Below, piece by piece: positions 33,821-43,865 of a DNA stretch of 55,244 bases. The notes under the pieces are model-generated. The model was not told the origin of the DNA, made no database searches, and saw only the letters and a list, made by a program, of their open reading frames with translations. Origin of the DNA: Agathobacter sp. (GTDB lineage Bacteria > Bacillota > Clostridia > Lachnospirales > Lachnospiraceae); assembly GCA_022775045.1 (NCBI GenBank), contig JALFLB010000044.1, positions 1 to 55,244 on the forward strand. Reading direction: 5' to 3'. The position numbers and the translations under genes are program-made. Numbering within the stretch: the stretch's first letter is position 1; the number at the start of each line of letters is the position of its first letter.

Positions 33821-34879
33821 ATGGCAAAGGATGATAAATTAAAAGCATTGGACGCTGCAATTGCACAGATTGAGAGACAGTATGGCAAGGGTTCCGTGAT
33901 GAAACTCGGAGATAATTCTGCAAACATGAATGTGGAGACAGTTCCCACAGGTTCTTTGAGTCTGGATATTGCACTGGGGCTTGGGGGCTTGCCGAAGGGA
34001 CGTATTATTGAGATTTATGGACCGGAGTCCAGTGGTAAGACAACTGTAGCGCTGCACTGTGTGGCAGAAGTCCAGAAGCAGGGAGGTATTGCGGGATTTA
34101 TTGATGCGGAACATGCACTTGATCCTGTTTATGCAAAGAATATCGGGGTTGATATTGATAATCTTTATATTTCCCAGCCGGATTGTGGAGAGCAGGCTCT
34201 TGAAATTACGGAGACCATGGTGCGTTCTGGTGCAGTGGATATTGTGATTGTGGATTCGGTTGCGGCACTTGTACCGAAGGCGGAGATTGACGGAGATATG
34301 GGGGATTCCCATGTGGGTCTGCAGGCACGGCTGATGAGTCAGGCTCTCCGTAAGCTGACAGGCGTCATCAGCAAATCAAATTGTATCGTTATTTTTATTA
34401 ACCAGCTTCGTGAAAAGGTCGGTGTTATGTTTGGAAATCCAGAGACAACAACCGGTGGGCGTGCACTTAAGTTTTATTCTTCAGTCCGTCTTGATGTCAG
34501 AAGAGTGGAGGCATTAAAGCAGGCAGGAGAGGTCATTGGTAACCATACCCGTGTCAAGGTGGTCAAGAATAAGGTTGCTCCGCCTTTCAAGGAAGCTGAG
34601 TTTGATATTATGTTTGGAAAGGGAATTTCTAAGGAGGGCGATATACTTGATCTTGCTGCGAATGTAGGAATTATCAGTAAGTCAGGTGCTTGGTATGCCT
34701 ATGAAGGTGATAAGATCGGGCAGGGACGTGAAAATGCAAAAACTTATCTGAGAGAAAATCCGGATTTTTGCGATATGATCGAACAGAGAGTAAGAGAGCA
34801 TTATTTTGCTCAGGAAGATGGACAGCAGGATGTGTCAGATCCGGAAGTCGATGAGATACCAGAAAATGAGGAAAATTAG
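33821..34879 (+). CDS. recA: Recombinase RecA
   Basis: 352-residue DNA strand-exchange protein and SOS coprotease. Walker A is GPESSGKTT, and [30 protein letters not shown] and [19 protein letters not shown] (L2 loop and neighbours) are strongly conserved. Start ATG 33821 follows AAAAGGAG. A LexA box lies between promoter and gene. recX follows after five bases, the arrangement seen in many bacteria. Confidence 0.98.
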   Translation: MAKDDKLKALDAAIAQIERQYGKGSVMKLGDNSANMNVETVPTGSLSLDIALGLGGLPKGRIIEIYGPESSGKTTVALHCVAEVQKQGGIAGFIDAEHALDPVYAKNIGVDIDNLYISQPDCGEQALEITETMVRSGAVDIVIVDSVAALVPKAEIDGDMGDSHVGLQARLMSQALRKLTGVISKSNCIVIFINQLREKVGVMFGNPETTTGGRALKFYSSVRLDVRRVEALKQAGEVIGNHTRVKVVKNKVAPPFKEAEFDIMFGKGISKEGDILDLAANVGIISKSGAWYAYEGDKIGQGRENAKTYLRENPDFCDMIEQRVREHYFAQEDGQQDVSDPEVDEIPENEEN

Positions 34880-34884
34880 TACTG

Positions 34885-35487
34885 ATGATAGATGTGATCA
34901 AGTGTGATTTCTTGAAAAAGGGCAGAATTTGTGTTCATTTTGATAATGGAACACAGTTTGTTTTATATCGATCTGAAGCTCGGGCTTTTCGTATTGAAAA
35001 GGAAGCCCGGCTGACGGAAGAAAACTATCAAAAGTTATTAGATGAAGTGGTTACAAAGCGAGCGAAGAAGCGTGCAATGTATTTGCTGGAACGGATGGAC
35101 CGGACAGAAAGTCAACTGCGGGAGAAACTTAAATTGGGAGGTTATCCCGAGGAAAGCATTGATGCAGCAATTGCTTATGTGAAGAAGTTTCATTATCTGG
35201 ATGATTATCGTTATGCCTGTACATTTGTAAGATATTCACAGGAGAAAATGAGCCGTCAGCAGATGAGAATGAAGCTTGGACAGAAGGGAATATCGAGGGA
35301 ACTCATTGAATCCGCTTTGGATGAGGAATACAGGGCAGACGAGCAGGAACAGATTTTTCGCCTTTTGCAGAAGCGACACTTTGTGGAAGGAACAGCAGCA
35401 GATGATAAAGAATTTCGGCGGACATATCAGTACCTGATTCGCAGAGGCTTTCGGAGTAATGATATTCTTAAAGCAATGAAAAAATAG
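34885..35487 (+). CDS. recX: Regulatory protein RecX
   Basis: 200-residue RecX-family protein that limits RecA filament activity. The three-helix repeats are visible: AMYLLERMDRTESQLREKL near residue 65, FVRYSQEKMSRQQMRMKLGQ near 112, and YQYLIRRGFRSNDILKAMKK at the end. Start ATG 34885, five bases after recA, with GAGGAAAA inside the recA end as ribosome site; the two genes form an operon under the recA LexA box. Confidence 0.92.
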   Translation: MIDVIKCDFLKKGRICVHFDNGTQFVLYRSEARAFRIEKEARLTEENYQKLLDEVVTKRAKKRAMYLLERMDRTESQLREKLKLGGYPEESIDAAIAYVKKFHYLDDYRYACTFVRYSQEKMSRQQMRMKLGQKGISRELIESALDEEYRADEQEQIFRLLQKRHFVEGTAADDKEFRRTYQYLIRRGFRSNDILKAMKK

Positions 35488-35520
35488 TTGGAACTTTAGA
35501 CAAAGTGAGAGCGGTATTGC

Positions 35521-35549
35521 TTGACATTTTTAAGCAAAAAGGATAGAAT
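35521..35549 (+). promoter_or_regulatory. Sigma-A promoter of rny
   Basis: TTGACA (35521-35526) and TAGAAT (35544-35549) are 17 bases apart; a leader of about 78 bases follows. Confidence 0.8.
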
Positions 35550-35634
35550 TAATACGTTGTAAAATTATGACATGGAAAAGCTTTATTTCTTTTTGTTATA
35601 TGTACAATGAAAACTAAATAAAGGAGGTGCTCCT

Positions 35635-37185
35635 GTGCCACAGGTTTCAATTATTGTTGTTGTTATCGCAATTATAATTGCTGCGGTTGCTGTATGGTTT
35701 ATCTCTGCAGAGTATCATAAGAAGGTTGCCAATACCAAGATTGGAAATGCAGAAGAGCAGGCCAGAGGGATTATTGATGAAGCCGTAAAAGCAGCTGAGA
35801 ACAAGAAGCGCGAAGCTATGCTTGAGATTAAGGAAGAGACGATTCGTTCCAAGAATGAGCTCGACAAGGAAATCAAAGAGCGTAGAAATGAGATTCAGCG
35901 TAATGAGCGTCGTATTGTTCAAAAGGAAGAAAATCTGGACAAGAAACTTGAAGTGATTGAAAAGCGCGAAGCAGGTTTCAATGCCAGAGAACAAGAGCTG
36001 GAGAAGCAGAAGATTGAGATAGCAAAACTCAATGAACAGCGAGTACAGGAACTGGAGAGAATCTCTGGTCTAACCTCTGAACAAGCAAAAGAATATCTCT
36101 TAAAGACCGTTGAAGAAGATGTCAAGATCGATACTGCAAAGATGATCAAGGAGATGGAGTCGCAGGCAAAGGAAGAAGTTGCGAAAAAAGCAAAGGAGTA
36201 TGTGGTTACTGCTATTCAAAAGTGTGCTGCGGATCACGTGGCAGAGACTACAATTTCTGTTGTGCAGCTTCCGAATGATGAGATGAAAGGACGTATCATT
36301 GGACGAGAGGGTCGTAACATTCGAACTCTTGAGACTATGACAGGTGTAGATTTGATTATCGATGACACACCAGAAGCAGTTATCTTATCAAGCTTTGATC
36401 CAATCAGAAGAGAAGTGGCGAGAATTGCGCTTGAAAAATTGATTGTGGATGGTCGTATTCATCCGGCACGTATTGAGGAAATGGTCGAGAAAGCCCAAAA
36501 AGAAGTTGAGACAATGATCCGTGAAGAAGGAGAGACTGCCGTTCTTGAGGTTGGTCTCCATGGAATTCATCCGGAATTGGTTCGTCTTCTTGGTAAGATG
36601 AAGTTCCGTACCAGTTATGGACAGAATGCATTAAAGCATTCTATTGAGGTGGCTCAGTTGACCGGACTGCTTGCAGCTGAAATTGGCGAGGATGTACGTT
36701 TGGCCAAACGTGCTGGATTATTACATGATATCGGCAAGGCTGTTGACCACGATATGGAAGGTTCACACATTCAATTGGGTGTTGAACTCTGTAGAAAATA
36801 TAAGGAGTCAGCACTTGTGATCAATGCGGTGGAGTCTCATCATGGAGATGTAGAGCCAGAAAGTTTGATTGCATGTCTGGTACAGGCTGCAGATACAATT
36901 AGTGCAGCAAGACCGGGGGCAAGAAAGGAAACTTTGGAGACTTATTCGAACCGTTTACAGCAGCTGGAAGATATTACAAATGGTTATAAGGGAGTAGAGA
37001 AGTCTTTTGCGATTCAGGCAGGTAGAGAGATTCGAATCTTAGTTGTTCCTGAGCAGATCAGCGATGCAGATATGGTTCTGTTAGCTAGAGATATTTCCAA
37101 GCAGATTGAATCTGAATTGGAATATCCGGGACAAATCAAAGTCAATGTGATTCGAGAATCACGTGTCGTTGATTACGCAAAGTAA
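35635..37185 (+). CDS. rny: Ribonuclease Y
   Basis: 516-residue membrane-anchored endoribonuclease that starts mRNA decay in Gram-positive bacteria. Order: N-terminal membrane helix (about 5-24), long charged coiled coil (about 30-200), KH domain ([15 protein letters not shown] near residue 222), and HD domain with [10 protein letters not shown] near residue 366. Start is GTG 35635 after AAAGGAGG. The ribosome site lies in a tight perfect hairpin, AGGAG-GTG-CTCCT at 35622-35634, directly before the start codon, which may lower translation. It has its own promoter and terminator. Confidence 0.96.
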   Translation: MPQVSIIVVVIAIIIAAVAVWFISAEYHKKVANTKIGNAEEQARGIIDEAVKAAENKKREAMLEIKEETIRSKNELDKEIKERRNEIQRNERRIVQKEENLDKKLEVIEKREAGFNAREQELEKQKIEIAKLNEQRVQELERISGLTSEQAKEYLLKTVEEDVKIDTAKMIKEMESQAKEEVAKKAKEYVVTAIQKCAADHVAETTISVVQLPNDEMKGRIIGREGRNIRTLETMTGVDLIIDDTPEAVILSSFDPIRREVARIALEKLIVDGRIHPARIEEMVEKAQKEVETMIREEGETAVLEVGLHGIHPELVRLLGKMKFRTSYGQNALKHSIEVAQLTGLLAAEIGEDVRLAKRAGLLHDIGKAVDHDMEGSHIQLGVELCRKYKESALVINAVESHHGDVEPESLIACLVQAADTISAARPGARKETLETYSNRLQQLEDITNGYKGVEKSFAIQAGREIRILVVPEQISDADMVLLARDISKQIESELEYPGQIKVNVIRESRVVDYAK

Positions 37186-37213
37186 TTTTGAGACGATTAA
37201 ATTAAGTAATGAT

Positions 37214-37249
37214 AACCGCTATATTTGTGAAGATATAGCGGTTTTTTCT
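37214..37249 (+). terminator. Intrinsic terminator of rny
   Basis: AACCGCTATAT (37214-37224) pairs with ATATAGCGGTT (37233-37243), and the T run continues to 37247. Confidence 0.9.
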
Positions 37250-37370
37250 TTGCTTTATGGGTATCTTACTTTACGTAAGTTTATACTTCATCAGCGTAAT
37301 ACAGGCGTAAAATCGTTTTGGATTAAATCGAATCGGGCAGGAAACGGGTTTGGAAAGAAGGGGGTAAAGA

Positions 37371-38903
37371 ATGGCTAAGCAGGAACAACATACCTATATT
37401 GCAATTGATCTGAAATCTTTTTATGCTTCGGTGGAGTGCGTGGAACGGCAGCTTGACCCTCTGACCACCAATCTGGTAGTGGCGGATGCCAGCAGGACTG
37501 AAAAGACCATCTGTCTTGCAGTTTCTCCCGCTCTGAAAGCATACGGGATTCCAGGCAGGGCCAGATTGTTTGAAGTGGTTCAGCGTGTGAAGGAGATAAA
37601 CAGAGAGCGGAAAGGCCGGGCACCGGGTGGGCAGTTTTCGGGTTCATCGTATCTGGCGGAAGAATTGAAGGAACATTCGGAATTTGAACTCAGTTATATC
37701 ATTGCACCTCCTAGAATGGCGTTTTACATGCAGTACAGCACGATAATATACAATATATATCTGAACTACATTGCGCCGGAGGATATGCATGTGTATTCCA
37801 TTGATGAGGTATTCCTTGATGTGACGCACTATCTGGGAACCTACCGGATGACGGCAAAGGAACTGGCTTCCAAGATCATTAAGCATATCGTGAATGAGAC
37901 TGGAATCACTGCCACCGCGGGCATCGGAAGTAATCTGTACCTGTGTAAGGTGGCCATGGATATCTTGGCAAAACATGCTACTCCAGATGAAAATGGTGTC
38001 CATATTGCGGAACTGGACGAGATGAGCTACCGAAGACTTTTGTGGGATCACAGACCCATTACCGACTTTTGGAGAGTTGGACTGGGCTATCAGAAGAAGC
38101 TTGCGGGTGTCGGACTTTACACTATGGGAGATATTGCAAGATGTTCTTTGGGAGATCCGAGGGATTACTACAATGAAGATCTGCTGTATAAGCTGTTCGG
38201 TATCAATGCGGAGCTTCTGATTGACCATGCCTGGGGCTGGGAACCTACAACGATCGAGCTCATTAAAGCATATAAGCCGGAGACCAACAGCTTATCTTCG
38301 GGACAGGTGCTGCAGTATCCGTATGATTTCGATAAGGCAAAACTTATTGTGAAGGAGATGACAGATCTTTTGGTGTTGGATCTTGTAGAAAAAAAACTTG
38401 TGACAGACCAGATGGTGCTAACCATAGGTTATGACATTGAGAATCTGTCCAATCCGGAGATACAGAAACGTTATCAGGGAGAGGTTACCATAGACCACTA
38501 TGGAAGGAAAGTTCCGAAGCATGCCCACGGAACTGTCAATCTGGAACGAATGACTTCGTCCACGGAGCGGATTGTGGAAGCGGTCATGGAGTTGTATGAT
38601 CGGATTGTTGACCCGAAGCTTCTGGTCCGCAGGGTTACCGTGGTGGCGGCTCATCTGGCAGAGGAGTGTGAGGTAAAAGAGGTCGAAGCCTATGAGCAGA
38701 TGAATTTGTTTACCGATTATGGAACTCTTGAAAAGGAGCGGAAACTGGAAGAGGAAAAGCTGGCAAAGGAGCGGAAGCTCCAGGAGGCAATGATTGCGGT
38801 GAAGAAAAAATACGGAAAGAATGCCATGTTAAAGGGAATGAATCTGCAGGAGGGAGCCATGACGATTGAACGGAACAAGCAAATTGGAGGTCATAAAGCC
38901 TAA
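37371..38903 (+). CDS. Y-family DNA polymerase (UmuC/UvrX-like)
   Basis: 510-residue translesion polymerase. The catalytic acidic residues lie in YIAIDLKSFYASVECVERQL (near residue 9) and VYSIDEVFLDVTHY (near 140); the thumb helix-hairpin-helix and the little finger follow, with the Lys/Glu-rich C-terminus containing EQMNLFTDY, possibly a beta-clamp-binding peptide (QMNLF). The sequence belongs to the Gram-positive UmuC-like group (UvrX, YqjW) that is usually paired with a YolD-like gene, present here 15 bases downstream. ATG 37371 follows GGGGGTAA. Such genes are often SOS-controlled, yet no LexA box was found in the upstream gap. Confidence 0.92.
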   Translation: MAKQEQHTYIAIDLKSFYASVECVERQLDPLTTNLVVADASRTEKTICLAVSPALKAYGIPGRARLFEVVQRVKEINRERKGRAPGGQFSGSSYLAEELKEHSEFELSYIIAPPRMAFYMQYSTIIYNIYLNYIAPEDMHVYSIDEVFLDVTHYLGTYRMTAKELASKIIKHIVNETGITATAGIGSNLYLCKVAMDILAKHATPDENGVHIAELDEMSYRRLLWDHRPITDFWRVGLGYQKKLAGVGLYTMGDIARCSLGDPRDYYNEDLLYKLFGINAELLIDHAWGWEPTTIELIKAYKPETNSLSSGQVLQYPYDFDKAKLIVKEMTDLLVLDLVEKKLVTDQMVLTIGYDIENLSNPEIQKRYQGEVTIDHYGRKVPKHAHGTVNLERMTSSTERIVEAVMELYDRIVDPKLLVRRVTVVAAHLAEECEVKEVEAYEQMNLFTDYGTLEKERKLEEEKLAKERKLQEAMIAVKKKYGKNAMLKGMNLQEGAMTIERNKQIGGHKA

Positions 38904-38918
38904 AGGAGGAGCGGCAGA

Positions 38919-39359
38919 ATGAACGGTACACATGAATATGACGATATTATCAATTTGCCACACCATGTTTCCGCCAGACACCCACAGATGTCCATGTATG
39001 ATCGTGCGGCACAGTTTTCGCCATTTGCAGCGCTGACCGGACACGATGCAGCCATTAAGGAGACAGAGCGGCTTACGGAGGAACGGGTGGAGCTGGATGA
39101 GGACAGTAAGGAATTATTGGATGAGCAGCTTCAGATGATACGGGAACATCTGGATGAAAGACCGGAGGTTACATTTACCTATTTCGAGCCGGATGAGAGA
39201 AAACAGGGTGGTGCTTATCAGACAATCTCGGGAAGAGTGAAAAAGATTGATGAATATGAGCACCGGATTCTGCTGGAGGAGGGGGCAGTGCTGAGAGTGG
39301 AGCATTTACTTTCCATTGAGGGGGAGTTGTTCAGGGGATGGATGGATTTTGAAAAGTAA
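38919..39359 (+). CDS. YolD-like protein, partner of the Y-family polymerase
   Basis: 146-residue protein of the YolD family: MYDRAAQFSPFAALTGHDAA near residue 28 and the beta-rich C-terminal part (GAYQTISGRVKKIDEYEHRI) are typical. YolD-like proteins are encoded beside UmuC-like polymerases and are thought to fill the UmuD-like role, though the mechanism is not established. Start ATG 38919 follows AAAGGAGG; it is in one operon with the polymerase. Confidence 0.88.
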   Translation: MNGTHEYDDIINLPHHVSARHPQMSMYDRAAQFSPFAALTGHDAAIKETERLTEERVELDEDSKELLDEQLQMIREHLDERPEVTFTYFEPDERKQGGAYQTISGRVKKIDEYEHRILLEEGAVLRVEHLLSIEGELFRGWMDFEK

Positions 39360-39417
39360 GAAAGAGAACAGTTGAATAATTAGTTGAATTTGATTTTTGA
39401 AGTAGAGGAAAAGTATC

Positions 39418-39960
39418 ATGATTGAAAGAATGAAACGACTAAGTAGGAAATTGATGTATAAAGGAACAATCCTGGATATATACAAAGATACCATGGAATT
39501 CCCAAATGGAAAGCGGGAAGAGTGGGATTTTGTATCACATCGGATGGGAGCGGCGGCAATTCTTCCGGTACTGCCGGATGGACGTATTGTGATGGTTCGC
39601 CAGTACCGAAACGCACTTGAAAGAGAGACACTGGAGATTCCGGCAGGGTGCCGTGATAGTAAAACAGAGGACACGGGCTTGTGTGCTGCCAGAGAAATGG
39701 AGGAAGAGACCGGCTATCGGAGCAATCATGTGGAACATCTTCTTTCTTTGCGTACAACCGTAGCCTTTTGCGATGAATTTGTTGAAATATATGTGGCGAA
39801 GAATTTGGAAAAGGGAGTACGCCATTTAGATGATGCGGAGTCTATTGATGTAGAAATTTATGAACTTGAGGAATTGTGCCAAATGATCTATGAGGGAAAG
39901 ATACAGGACGGAAAAACAGTTGCTGCTATTATGGCTTATAGTAATAAAATAAAAAGCTAG
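39418..39960 (+). CDS. NUDIX hydrolase, ADP-ribose pyrophosphatase type
   Basis: 180 residues. The Nudix box runs from GCRDSKTEDTGLCAAREMEE to EETGYRS (GxnExnREUxEExGU-type, with Ala/Cys variation at the first positions), near residues 80-102. The N-terminal part (KGTILDIYKDTMEFPNGK) and IPAGCRD resemble ADP-ribose pyrophosphatases such as NudF. In Bacillus nudF lies near spoIIM, as here. Start ATG 39418 with GAGGAAAAG upstream. Confidence 0.88.
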   Translation: MIERMKRLSRKLMYKGTILDIYKDTMEFPNGKREEWDFVSHRMGAAAILPVLPDGRIVMVRQYRNALERETLEIPAGCRDSKTEDTGLCAAREMEEETGYRSNHVEHLLSLRTTVAFCDEFVEIYVAKNLEKGVRHLDDAESIDVEIYELEELCQMIYEGKIQDGKTVAAIMAYSNKIKS

Positions 39961-40009
39961 GACATATTTTTAGAAGAAAAGATTTTTAGAGAGATTATTC
40001 TGAAGAAAT

Positions 40010-40555
40010 ATGCGAAAAGAGATTATGATCGGGGTATGCTTCTGCGTGGCAGGGGTATTGTGTGCCTGTTTTTTTGGATATGAGTATTTTGTAACCTATG
40101 GGTTTTTAAATGAATATCATATGCAGTCATTTGCGGGTGCTGATTTGGATAGTAAGGCTTTACTTGCAAATATCATCTGGGAAAGGGGAAAGTTTTTTCT
40201 GTTGCTGAGTATTGCCGCGATGACTCCTGTTAAGAAAATTATTCCACTTGTTTTGCGTTGCGGAATCTGTTTTACCGCAGGAATTTTTCTTGCAGCCTGT
40301 ATGTTAAATATGGGGGTAGCGGGGTTTGCGTTTTTTATATGTTCCTGGTTTCCGCATGGAGTTCTTTATTTGATTGCAATCATTTTGATCCTGCATGTCG
40401 ATATACATAGTCTTTATAATCGTAAGAATTTGCTGCTAAAGAGGGTGGCATTGTACTCGGGAGTTGTATCTGCAATTTTGCTGGGATGCGTCTTTGAGAG
40501 TGTACTGGGAGTTCGTTTGCTGCGTTGGGTGATTCTTTGGTTGGAGAATAGATAA
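40010..40555 (+). CDS. SpoIIM-like membrane protein
   Basis: 181 residues with about five membrane helices. The segment FICSWFPHGVLYLIAIIL matches the conserved PHGxxE region of the SpoIIM/DUF95 family, though Glu is replaced by Tyr-Leu here. In Bacillus SpoIIM works with SpoIID and SpoIIP in engulfment and lies near nudF, as in this window. Start ATG 40010 is supported by position but its ribosome site is weak (GAAGAAA). Assignment by fold and context; the divergence leaves some doubt. Confidence 0.65.
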   Translation: MRKEIMIGVCFCVAGVLCACFFGYEYFVTYGFLNEYHMQSFAGADLDSKALLANIIWERGKFFLLLSIAAMTPVKKIIPLVLRCGICFTAGIFLAACMLNMGVAGFAFFICSWFPHGVLYLIAIILILHVDIHSLYNRKNLLLKRVALYSGVVSAILLGCVFESVLGVRLLRWVILWLENR

Positions 40556-40610
40556 AACTATAAATGGATTTGACAAATTGCATAAAAACAGAGGAAATTG
40601 TCTAAAAATG

Positions 40611-40639
40611 TTGTGAATTATTTATTGATGTAGTATAAT
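40611..40639 (+). promoter_or_regulatory. Sigma-A promoter of the hydrogenase-like sensor gene
   Basis: TTGTGA (40611-40616) and TATAAT (40634-40639) are 17 bases apart, about 50 bases before the GTG start at 40689. Confidence 0.7.
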
Positions 40640-40688
40640 AGTACTAACTACTAAAGTTAAATCTATAGAATGGATTCGAGGGAGTATT

Positions 40689-42632
40689 GTGCAGTTAGTG
40701 TACGTGAATGATAAGTGTATCGGTTGTAATAAGTGTATTCGAGCCTGCAGTTGTATTGGAGCCTGTGTGGCTGTGGAAGGGAAAGAGGGGCGTGCAAAAA
40801 TAGACGTTGATCCGGTTAAGTGTATTGCCTGTGGTGCATGTATCGATGCGTGTGAACACGGAGCAAGAGAATTTGCGGATGATACAGAGCGTTTCTTTAC
40901 AGATCTGGCCAGGGGAGAACGAATTTCGATACTTGTTGCGCCTGCGTTTAAGGCAAATTATCCGGAGGAATATGAACGTGTCCTTGGCGGACTTAAGAGC
41001 CTTGGGGTAAATCGGATTATTAATGTGTCCTTTGGCACAGACATTACTACGTGGGGATATTTGAATTACGTTAAGAAATATAACTTTACAGGTGGTATTT
41101 CGCAACCGTGTCCGGCTATTGTCGGTTATATTGAACGATATATACCGGAATTGATTCCAAAGCTTTTTCCGGTGCAGAGTCCGATGATGTGTGCAGCAAT
41201 CTATGCGAAAAAGGAACTGGGGATTACAGATAGGCTTGCATTTATCAGTCCATGTATTGCCAAGAAGAACGAAATCGATGATCCCAATACAGGGGGATAT
41301 ATTTCATATAACGTGACATTTGACCATTTGATGAAGTATGTCAGACAACATGGAATCAAAGGGGATCTGGCAAGGGATGAAATTGAGTATGGACTGGGGT
41401 CTATTTATCCGATGCCGGGCGGCCTGAAGGAGAATGTTTACTGGTTCTTAGGCGAGGATATCTATATTAGACAGATTGAGGGAGAACAGAGGGCATATTC
41501 TTATCTGGAAGAGCATAAAAATGAAATTGCGTCAGGCAGAAACAAAGAACTTTTTGTAGATGCATTGAATTGTGATATGGGATGCTTGTATGGTACTGCA
41601 GTTGAACCGGAATGTGCAAAGACGGATCAGGCGCTTTATACAGTGCAACAGATTCGTAAGGCTTGTAAAAAGAATGGACGGGCAGGGGCATGGGCTCAAA
41701 AGCTTACGCCGGCGCAACGCCTTGCAAAGCTGAACAGGCAGTTCGCAAAATTGAATCTTGAGGATTATCTGCGCAACTATACTGATCGTTCAAAAGAATG
41801 TTCGTATACCGTACCGACGCAGGCACAGCAGGACGCCATCTATAGGGAGATGTATAAGGACACAAAAGAATCCCGTTGTATTGACTGTGGATGTTGTGGT
41901 TATAAGAGCTGTGAAGAGATGGTGACTGCAATTTTCAATGGATTCAATAACAAAGAGAATTGTATTCATTACATTAAAGACAAGGTGGGACGTGAGCATC
42001 AAAAGGCTTTGAAGCTGGCTGCTGAAGTTCGGGATGAAAAAGAAGAAATTCAGGCTCAGAATGAACGTGTTGAACAGACTGTCAGCCATATTGAATTGTT
42101 GTTTGAGGATTTGTATCATTCGTTGGATGATATGGTCAGTGGTAACGAAAATAATGCAAGTGAGAGTACCGCAATTTCCGGAGAGGTATTGAGTGTTGCA
42201 ACATTTTGTGATAGCTTGAATGAGTCGCTTCATGATATTGAAAAAGTTCTCAGACAGCTATCGGAAAATAATGATGAGGTTATGTCAATTGCGTCCCAGA
42301 CCAATATGCTGGCATTGAATGCTTCCATTGAGGCAGCGCGTGCGGGTGAAGCGGGAAGAGGTTTTGCGGTTGTTGCAGATGAAATTAACAAGCTTGCTTC
42401 TGAATCAAAGGAGACAGCTTCACGAAGTAATGAGAATCAGGAACGCGTAATTACCTCTATCTCTGAAATCTTTAAAGAGACGCAGAAGCTTTTGGATGTG
42501 GTAAAAGGGGTGAATGACCGTACGCAGAATCTTGCGGCTGCCGCACAGGAGATTGCAGCGTCTTCAGATGTAATCCTGACTACAGCGGATAAAGTAAAAG
42601 AAGATTTGCGCATTTTAACAGAGAAAGAATAA
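40689..42632 (+). CDS. [FeFe]-hydrogenase-like domain fused to a chemoreceptor signalling domain
   Basis: 647 residues, no membrane helix. Domains in order: two [4Fe-4S] ferredoxin motifs ([11 protein letters not shown] near 9; [11 protein letters not shown] near 46); hydrogenase large-subunit domain (about 75-340) with L1 [11 protein letters not shown]2 [11 protein letters not shown]3 [11 protein letters not shown]; a further Fe-S module ([12 protein letters not shown] near 397); a coiled coil; and an MCP signalling domain ending in the hairpin tip [20 protein letters not shown]. The four H-cluster cysteines are kept, but the neighbouring proton-relay Cys of L1 is Pro. This suggests a soluble H2 or redox sensor talking to the chemotaxis kinase rather than a fast hydrogenase. 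GTG 40689 follows GGGAG. Confidence 0.88.
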   Translation: MQLVYVNDKCIGCNKCIRACSCIGACVAVEGKEGRAKIDVDPVKCIACGACIDACEHGAREFADDTERFFTDLARGERISILVAPAFKANYPEEYERVLGGLKSLGVNRIINVSFGTDITTWGYLNYVKKYNFTGGISQPCPAIVGYIERYIPELIPKLFPVQSPMMCAAIYAKKELGITDRLAFISPCIAKKNEIDDPNTGGYISYNVTFDHLMKYVRQHGIKGDLARDEIEYGLGSIYPMPGGLKENVYWFLGEDIYIRQIEGEQRAYSYLEEHKNEIASGRNKELFVDALNCDMGCLYGTAVEPECAKTDQALYTVQQIRKACKKNGRAGAWAQKLTPAQRLAKLNRQFAKLNLEDYLRNYTDRSKECSYTVPTQAQQDAIYREMYKDTKESRCIDCGCCGYKSCEEMVTAIFNGFNNKENCIHYIKDKVGREHQKALKLAAEVRDEKEEIQAQNERVEQTVSHIELLFEDLYHSLDDMVSGNENNASESTAISGEVLSVATFCDSLNESLHDIEKVLRQLSENNDEVMSIASQTNMLALNASIEAARAGEAGRGFAVVADEINKLASESKETASRSNENQERVITSISEIFKETQKLLDVVKGVNDRTQNLAAAAQEIAASSDVILTTADKVKEDLRILTEKE

Positions 42633-42663
42633 ACAAAAGGAGCCGGTTGGCTCCTTTTGTCGA
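42633..42663. terminator. Bidirectional terminator between the sensor gene and DAHP synthase
   Basis: ACAAAAGGAGCC (42633-42644) and GGCTCCTTTTGT (42649-42660) pair perfectly around GGTT; A- and T-rich arms allow use from both strands. Confidence 0.88.
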
Positions 42664-43701
42664 TTATGCTTTTGCGTTCATCTCTGCAATATCGTAAATT
42701 AATCTTTGAGAATCTTCCCATCCGAGACATGGATCGGTAATGGATTTTCCGTATACATGATCACCGATACATTGGCTGCCTTCTTCGATATAGCTCTCAA
42801 TCATCAGTCCCTTTACAAGGGTACGAATCTCGGGTGAGAGCTGACGGTTGTGCATAACTTCACGGGCAATACGAATCTGTTCCTTGAATTTCTTGCCGGA
42901 GTTGGAATGATTTGTATCAATAATCGCAGCCGGATTGATTACATCCATTTTATCGTACATCTCATGAAGACGGATGAGATCTTCGTAATGATAATTCTGG
43001 GTGGTGTTTCCGTGCTTGCTGACAGCTCCACGTAAAACAACGTGGGTCAGCGGATTTCCGGTGGTCTCTACTTCATATCCGCGGTATACAAAATGATGTG
43101 GATGCTGGGCGGCGTAGACGGAATTGAGCATGACGGAGAAGTCACCACTCGTTGGGTTTTTCATTCCGGATGCGACATCGAAACCACTGACGGTAAGGCG
43201 ATGCTGCTGATCCTCTACGGAACGGGCACCGATGGCTACATAGGAGAGAAGGTCTTCGACATAGCCCCAGTTTTCCGGGTAAAGCATCTCGTCGGCGCAG
43301 GTCAGACCACTTTCTTCGATGGCGCGGATGTGCATTTTGCGCATTGCAATCAAACCTTCGATCATATCCGGTGCTTTTTCCGGATCCGGCTGGGAAGCAA
43401 TTCCTTTGTATCCTTCACCGGTGGTACGCGGTTTATTGGTATAAATACGGGGAATGATAATGACCTGATCTTTCACATCTTCCTGAATTTTGGTCAATCG
43501 GCTCACATAGTCGCATACCGAATCTTCGTTGTCGGCGGAACATGGTCCAATGATTACTAAGAAACGGGAATCCTTTCCGGTAATGACGTCAGATATCATG
43601 ACATCCCTTTTTTTCTTTAATTCTCTAAGCTCCGGTGACAGCGGGTAATCACGCTTGATATCGGCCGGAGTCGGTAACTGATTTAAAAATTCGAAACTCA
43701 T
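42664..43701 (-). CDS. aroF: 3-deoxy-7-phosphoheptulonate (DAHP) synthase, class I
   Basis: First enzyme of the shikimate pathway, joining phosphoenolpyruvate and erythrose 4-phosphate. The 345-residue product is of the AroFGH type: VIIGPCSADNEDSVCDYVSR, RIYTNKPRTTGEGYKG, IGARSVEDQQHR, DTNHSNSGKKFKEQ and the terminal TDPCLGWEDS are present. ATG at 43701 is preferred over one at 43773 because AAGGAG lies eight bases before it and the family begins MSFEF-like there. It is transcribed away from aroD, another shikimate gene. The symbol aroF is generic; which of F, G or H it resembles most was not decided. Confidence 0.93.
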   Translation of the reverse strand: MSFEFLNQLPTPADIKRDYPLSPELRELKKKRDVMISDVITGKDSRFLVIIGPCSADNEDSVCDYVSRLTKIQEDVKDQVIIIPRIYTNKPRTTGEGYKGIASQPDPEKAPDMIEGLIAMRKMHIRAIEESGLTCADEMLYPENWGYVEDLLSYVAIGARSVEDQQHRLTVSGFDVASGMKNPTSGDFSVMLNSVYAAQHPHHFVYRGYEVETTGNPLTHVVLRGAVSKHGNTTQNYHYEDLIRLHEMYDKMDVINPAAIIDTNHSNSGKKFKEQIRIAREVMHNRQLSPEIRTLVKGLMIESYIEEGSQCIGDHVYGKSITDPCLGWEDSQRLIYDIAEMNAKA

Positions 43702-43744
43702 AATCTGCTCCTTATCCGTATAAATATATTGACATACAGCGTTT

Positions 43745-43773
43745 ATCTTAATCGAAAAAGCATAAATTGTCAA
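43745..43773 (-). promoter_or_regulatory. Sigma-A promoter of the DAHP synthase gene
   Basis: On the minus strand, TTGACA (43773-43768) and TAAGAT (43750-43745) are 17 bases apart, 44 bases before the start codon. Confidence 0.8.
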
Positions 43774-43811
43774 TTTTATCGCATAATTTTCTTTATTTCT
43801 ACAGGTGAAAC

Positions 43812-43820
43812 TGATATAAT
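43812..43820 (+). promoter_or_regulatory. Extended -10 promoter of aroD
   Basis: TGATATAAT is a perfect extended -10 element 45 bases before the aroD start; no strong -35 box is seen. Confidence 0.6.
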
Positions 43821-43865
43821 TATTCTGTCTGTAGATTGCAAATGGACAAACAGGAGGTAACAGCG

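Noticed and set aside
37310-37360. Possible LexA box before the UmuC-like gene (CGAATC ... GGGTTTG)
   Set aside because: The half-sites are imperfect and about twice too far apart for the CGAAC-N4-GTTCG pattern.
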